Origin: Nostoc linckia FACHB-104
Lineage (GTDB): Bacteria; Cyanobacteriota; Cyanobacteriia; Cyanobacteriales; Nostocaceae
Assembly: GCF_014696615.1 (NCBI RefSeq)
Contig: NZ_JACJQJ010000017.1
Location: forward strand, 78,752-142,751
DNA length: 64,000 bases
Reading direction: 5' to 3'
Shown here: positions 63,963-64,000 of the stretch, piece after piece
Layout: each line of letters opens with the position of its first letter
How positions within the stretch are numbered: position 1 is the stretch's first letter
The notes under the pieces: generated by a model
The model's input: only the letters and a program-made list of their open reading frames with translations
What the model was told of the DNA's origin: nothing
Database searches by the model: none
Position numbers and translations under genes: made by a program

Positions 63963-64000
63963 GGGGTTGGGGACTGGGGACTGGGGATTGGGGATTGGGG
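63963..64000. repeat. GGGGACT/GGGGATT heptamer tandem repeat at window end
   Basis: GGGGTTG GGGACTG GGGACTG GGGATTG GGGATTG, a 7-nt tandem repeat of the same family as at 51402-51533, cut by the window edge. Confidence 0.9.

Noticed and set aside
1..64000. tRNA, rRNA, tmRNA and known riboswitches
   Set aside because: No T-loop GTTCGAATC-type sequences in clover-leaf context or other recognisable RNA signatures were seen by eye; a tRNAscan or Rfam run would be needed to exclude weak ones.

Overview
The window is chromosomal DNA of a cyanobacterium, most likely a filamentous Nostocales strain (Nostoc/Calothrix/Tolypothrix type). The evidence is a set of photosystem and NDH-1 genes (ndhCKJ, rubA-ycf48-psbEFLJ, psaI, psbO, a CRR6 homologue), frequent HIP1 palindromes (GCGATCGC), heptameric short tandem repeats, the sigF-psbO neighbourhood, and large WD40/STAND and Ser/Thr kinase proteins typical of multicellular cyanobacteria. 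I saw no rRNA, tRNA, CRISPR array, complete IS element or prophage.

Layout. 0-9.6 kb: a membrane Ser/Thr kinase, bioD, an M20 amidohydrolase, a Tab2/Atab2 RNA-binding protein, a divergent PadR regulator/DUF4188 pair around a clear operator-like palindrome, and an alpha-glucan phosphorylase with a textbook terminator. 10-12.2 kb is an accessory patch: the decayed tail of an NRPS/PKS-type thioesterase, a 42-bp tandem repeat and a GIY-YIG nuclease-like protein. 12.4-17 kb is a photosynthesis block: ndhCKJ on the minus strand, then rubA, ycf48, psbE, psbF, psbL and psbJ on the plus strand, closed by a convergent psaI. 17-24 kb holds a 940-residue protein of unknown function, a small unknown protein, a PilP-like lipoprotein, group 3 sigma factor SigF and psbO, all on the minus strand. 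25-32 kb carries a large STAND NTPase/WD40 protein (14 WD40 repeats) beside an AAA-type P-loop ATPase; this pair is the best candidate for an uncharacterised signalling or conflict module.

33-36 kb is cell division (ftsQ, a long spacer, ftsZ). 36.7-38 kb is glutathione metabolism (gshB, grxC). 38.5-43 kb has a PEP-CTERM secreted protein, a MITE-like element, a 2OG-Fe(II) oxygenase and the GTPase HflX, which seems to lack a normal start codon for its conserved N-terminus. 43-54 kb holds the C-terminal processing protease, ispG, a remnant pentapeptide-repeat gene, an isochorismatase-like hydrolase, a LysM/M23 peptidase, an HtrA protease, DUF760, scpB, ispD and a GT9 glycosyltransferase. 54-64 kb has an unrecognised protein, the NdhI maturation factor CRR6, a Fur/PerR-type regulator, a pseudo-receiver/DUF3685 protein, a phytol-kinase-like membrane protein, a small Cys-rich protein, a flavoprotein that has lost its redox disulfide, a cobD-type aminotransferase and HU.

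How genes fit together: rubredoxin and Ycf48 assist assembly of the photosystem II core whose cytochrome b559 is encoded next to them, and psbO supplies the lumenal manganese-stabilising subunit. CRR6 at 55 kb would mature NdhI of the same NDH-1 complex to which NdhC/K/J belong. ispG and ispD are two steps of the MEP isoprenoid pathway, and the phytol-kinase-like protein uses an isoprenoid side chain. Several proposed starts differ from the longest open frame, and the reasons are given entry by entry.
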